Shown here: positions 5,257 to 5,776 of the stretch, piece after piece
Layout: each line of letters starts with the position of its first letter
How positions within the stretch are numbered: position 1 is the first letter of the stretch
Source of the DNA: Candidatus Collierbacteria bacterium GW2011_GWB1_44_6
GTDB taxonomy: Bacteria; Patescibacteriota; Microgenomatia; UBA1400; MFAQ01
NCBI GenBank assembly: GCA_000998025.1
Contig: LCJG01000066.1
Span: 1 to 5,776, forward strand
Direction: 5' to 3'
DNA: 5,776 nt
The notes under the pieces: model-generated
What the model saw: only the letters and a program-made list of their open reading frames with translations
Databases searched by the model: none
Told to the model about the DNA's origin: nothing
Made by a program: the position numbers and the translations under genes

Positions 5257-5395
5257 AAATTTTTCTCATTTTCGGCGTTTCGAACCGCGCAAAAAGCTGT
5301 GCTCGACCTCCGTCCCCAGAGTACTGGTGCGGATCCGCTCCGCGCGGCTTTTTGCTGGCGCTTCTGCAGCGCCTATGAAAATTAGAAAAAGATTT
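5257..5395 (+). repeat. GC-rich imperfect inverted-repeat element (possible structured RNA or small mobile repeat)
   Basis: The trxA-trxB gap holds a rod-like palindromic element. The outer AT-rich arms 5260-5273 and 5377-5390 pair at 13 of 14 positions, followed inward by GGCG (5274-5277) with CGCC (5370-5373). An inner stem pairs GCAAAAAGC (5289-5297) perfectly with GCTTTTTGC (5347-5355) and continues through TGTGC / GCGCG with two G-U pairs to 5302/5342. The tip holds CCAG-AGTA-CTGG (5316-5327) and the palindrome GCGGATCCGC (5329-5338). A competing 6-bp hairpin is GGCGCT-TCTGC-AGCGCC (5357-5373). By my count 5274-5373 is about 65% G+C, far above its surroundings. It could be a dispersed palindromic repeat (REP/MITE-like), a structured leader or a processing and attenuation site. 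The wobble pairs favour plus-strand RNA. Confidence 0.6.
5335..5353 (+). terminator. Weak candidate intrinsic terminator inside the GC-rich element
   Basis: CCGC-TCCGC-GCGG (5335-5347) is a short 4-bp GC stem followed by C and five T residues (5349-5353). It could end trxA transcripts, but the stem is short, the T run is minimal and both parts also pair in the larger element. Treat it as a possibility only. Confidence 0.2.
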
Positions 5396-5443
5396 GCTTC
5401 AACAATAGGTCAAGAAAAAAATGTTTTTTTAACAAAAAATAAA

Positions 5444-5776
5444 ATGATAGAAGAAAAAAAGTGGGATGTAATTATCATTGGTGGGGGGCCGAGCGGGTAT
5501 ACAGCGGCTCTTTATTTGGCACGTGCCACGCTGTCGGTATTAGTTTTGGCTGGGACAAAAGCCGGTGGACAACTGATGAATACGACGTTGGTTGAGAATT
5601 ATCCTGGCTTTAAGGACGGGATTATGGGGCCAGACTTGATGCTCACCATGGAAGCCCAGGCCAAGAGCTTTGGAGCAGAAGTGAGATATGAAAACGTAAC
5701 GGGAGTGGATTTTGCGGGTGAGGTTAAAAAGGTTTGGGCTGGAGATCCTTCGGCTAGCTCAGGACTGGAGATCCAT
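5444..5776 (+). CDS. trxB: Thioredoxin reductase, N-terminal part (partial)
   Basis: The first 111 codons of a low-molecular-weight flavoprotein thioredoxin reductase, which uses NADPH and FAD to reduce thioredoxin. The FAD-binding dinucleotide fold starts at residue 8 (DVIIIGGGPSGYTAALYLARA, with GGGPSG at 13-18). The diagnostic GGQLMNTTLVENYPGF segment lies at about 41-56. The NADPH domain and redox CxxC would lie beyond the right edge, so activity cannot be confirmed here. I chose ATG 5444 (MIEEKKWDVIII) because it gives the usual short N-terminus. An in-frame ATG at 5375 would add 23 basic residues and lies at the base of the inverted repeat. No clear Shine-Dalgarno or -10 precedes 5444; the leader is A/T homopolymer-rich, with A7 and T7 runs at 5415-5430. 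Confidence 0.93.
   Translation, partial: MIEEKKWDVIIIGGGPSGYTAALYLARATLSVLVLAGTKAGGQLMNTTLVENYPGFKDGIMGPDLMLTMEAQAKSFGAEVRYENVTGVDFAGEVKKVWAGDPSASSGLEIH

Noticed and set aside
5274..5300. TTTCGAAC near GC-rich bases, resembling the T-arm of a tRNA on either strand
   Set aside because: The flanking bases do not form a 5-bp T stem, and no matching acceptor, D or anticodon arms are present at tRNA spacing.
5260..5390. Possible CRISPR array or insertion sequence in the trxA-trxB gap
   Set aside because: There are no direct repeats with spacers, no transposase and no visible target-site duplication; only nested inverted repeats are present.

Overview
The window is an AT-rich bacterial chromosome segment holding nine protein-coding genes, seven complete and two cut by the window edges, packed with very short or negative spacing. 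Compact genes, a divergent peptidyl-tRNA hydrolase, an ABC half-transporter with a degenerate signature motif, small lineage-type genes of unknown function and leaderless-looking starts suggest a member of the Candidate Phyla Radiation (Patescibacteria, possibly Microgenomates-like). This placement is inferred from protein style and is not proven by a marker gene. The standard bacterial code fits: all complete frames end in TAG or TAA and none contains an internal TGA.

Layout. Positions 1-243 (minus strand) hold the N-terminus of a membrane protein resembling PAP2-type lipid phosphatases. It diverges from pth (276-794, plus strand) through a 32-bp gap with two head-to-head -10 elements. pth converges on, and overlaps by 24 bp, a large ABC exporter half-transporter (771-2585, minus strand). 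A second divergent gap (2586-2625) drives the exporter leftward and, rightward, a cluster of three genes: a 96-aa charged protein of unknown function (2626-2916), an MFS transporter (2909-4066, overlapping start with a strong Shine-Dalgarno) and a multi-spanning membrane protein of unknown function (4087-4638).

The right end is a thiol/redox module. A 75-aa CsoR/RcnR-family repressor (4677-4904) has its own near-consensus promoter with a G-tract pseudo-palindrome that looks like its operator. It is followed by thioredoxin trxA (4929-5252), then a GC-rich rod-like inverted-repeat element (about 5257-5395), then the start of thioredoxin reductase trxB (5444 to the edge). The repressor keeps two conserved cysteines but has alanine where copper-sensing CsoR has its histidine ligand. 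Together with the thioredoxin neighbours, this points to a persulfide or thiol-redox sensor rather than a Cu(I) sensor.

A recurring theme is initiation. In at least five genes a TATAAT-like -10 hexamer sits 6-8 nt before the start codon, which places the expected transcription start on the start codon itself (leaderless mRNA). The internal operon gene (MFS) instead carries a classic AAGGAGG. The two most interesting items are the Cys-only CsoR-type regulator with its promoter-embedded operator, and the structured GC-rich element between trxA and trxB.
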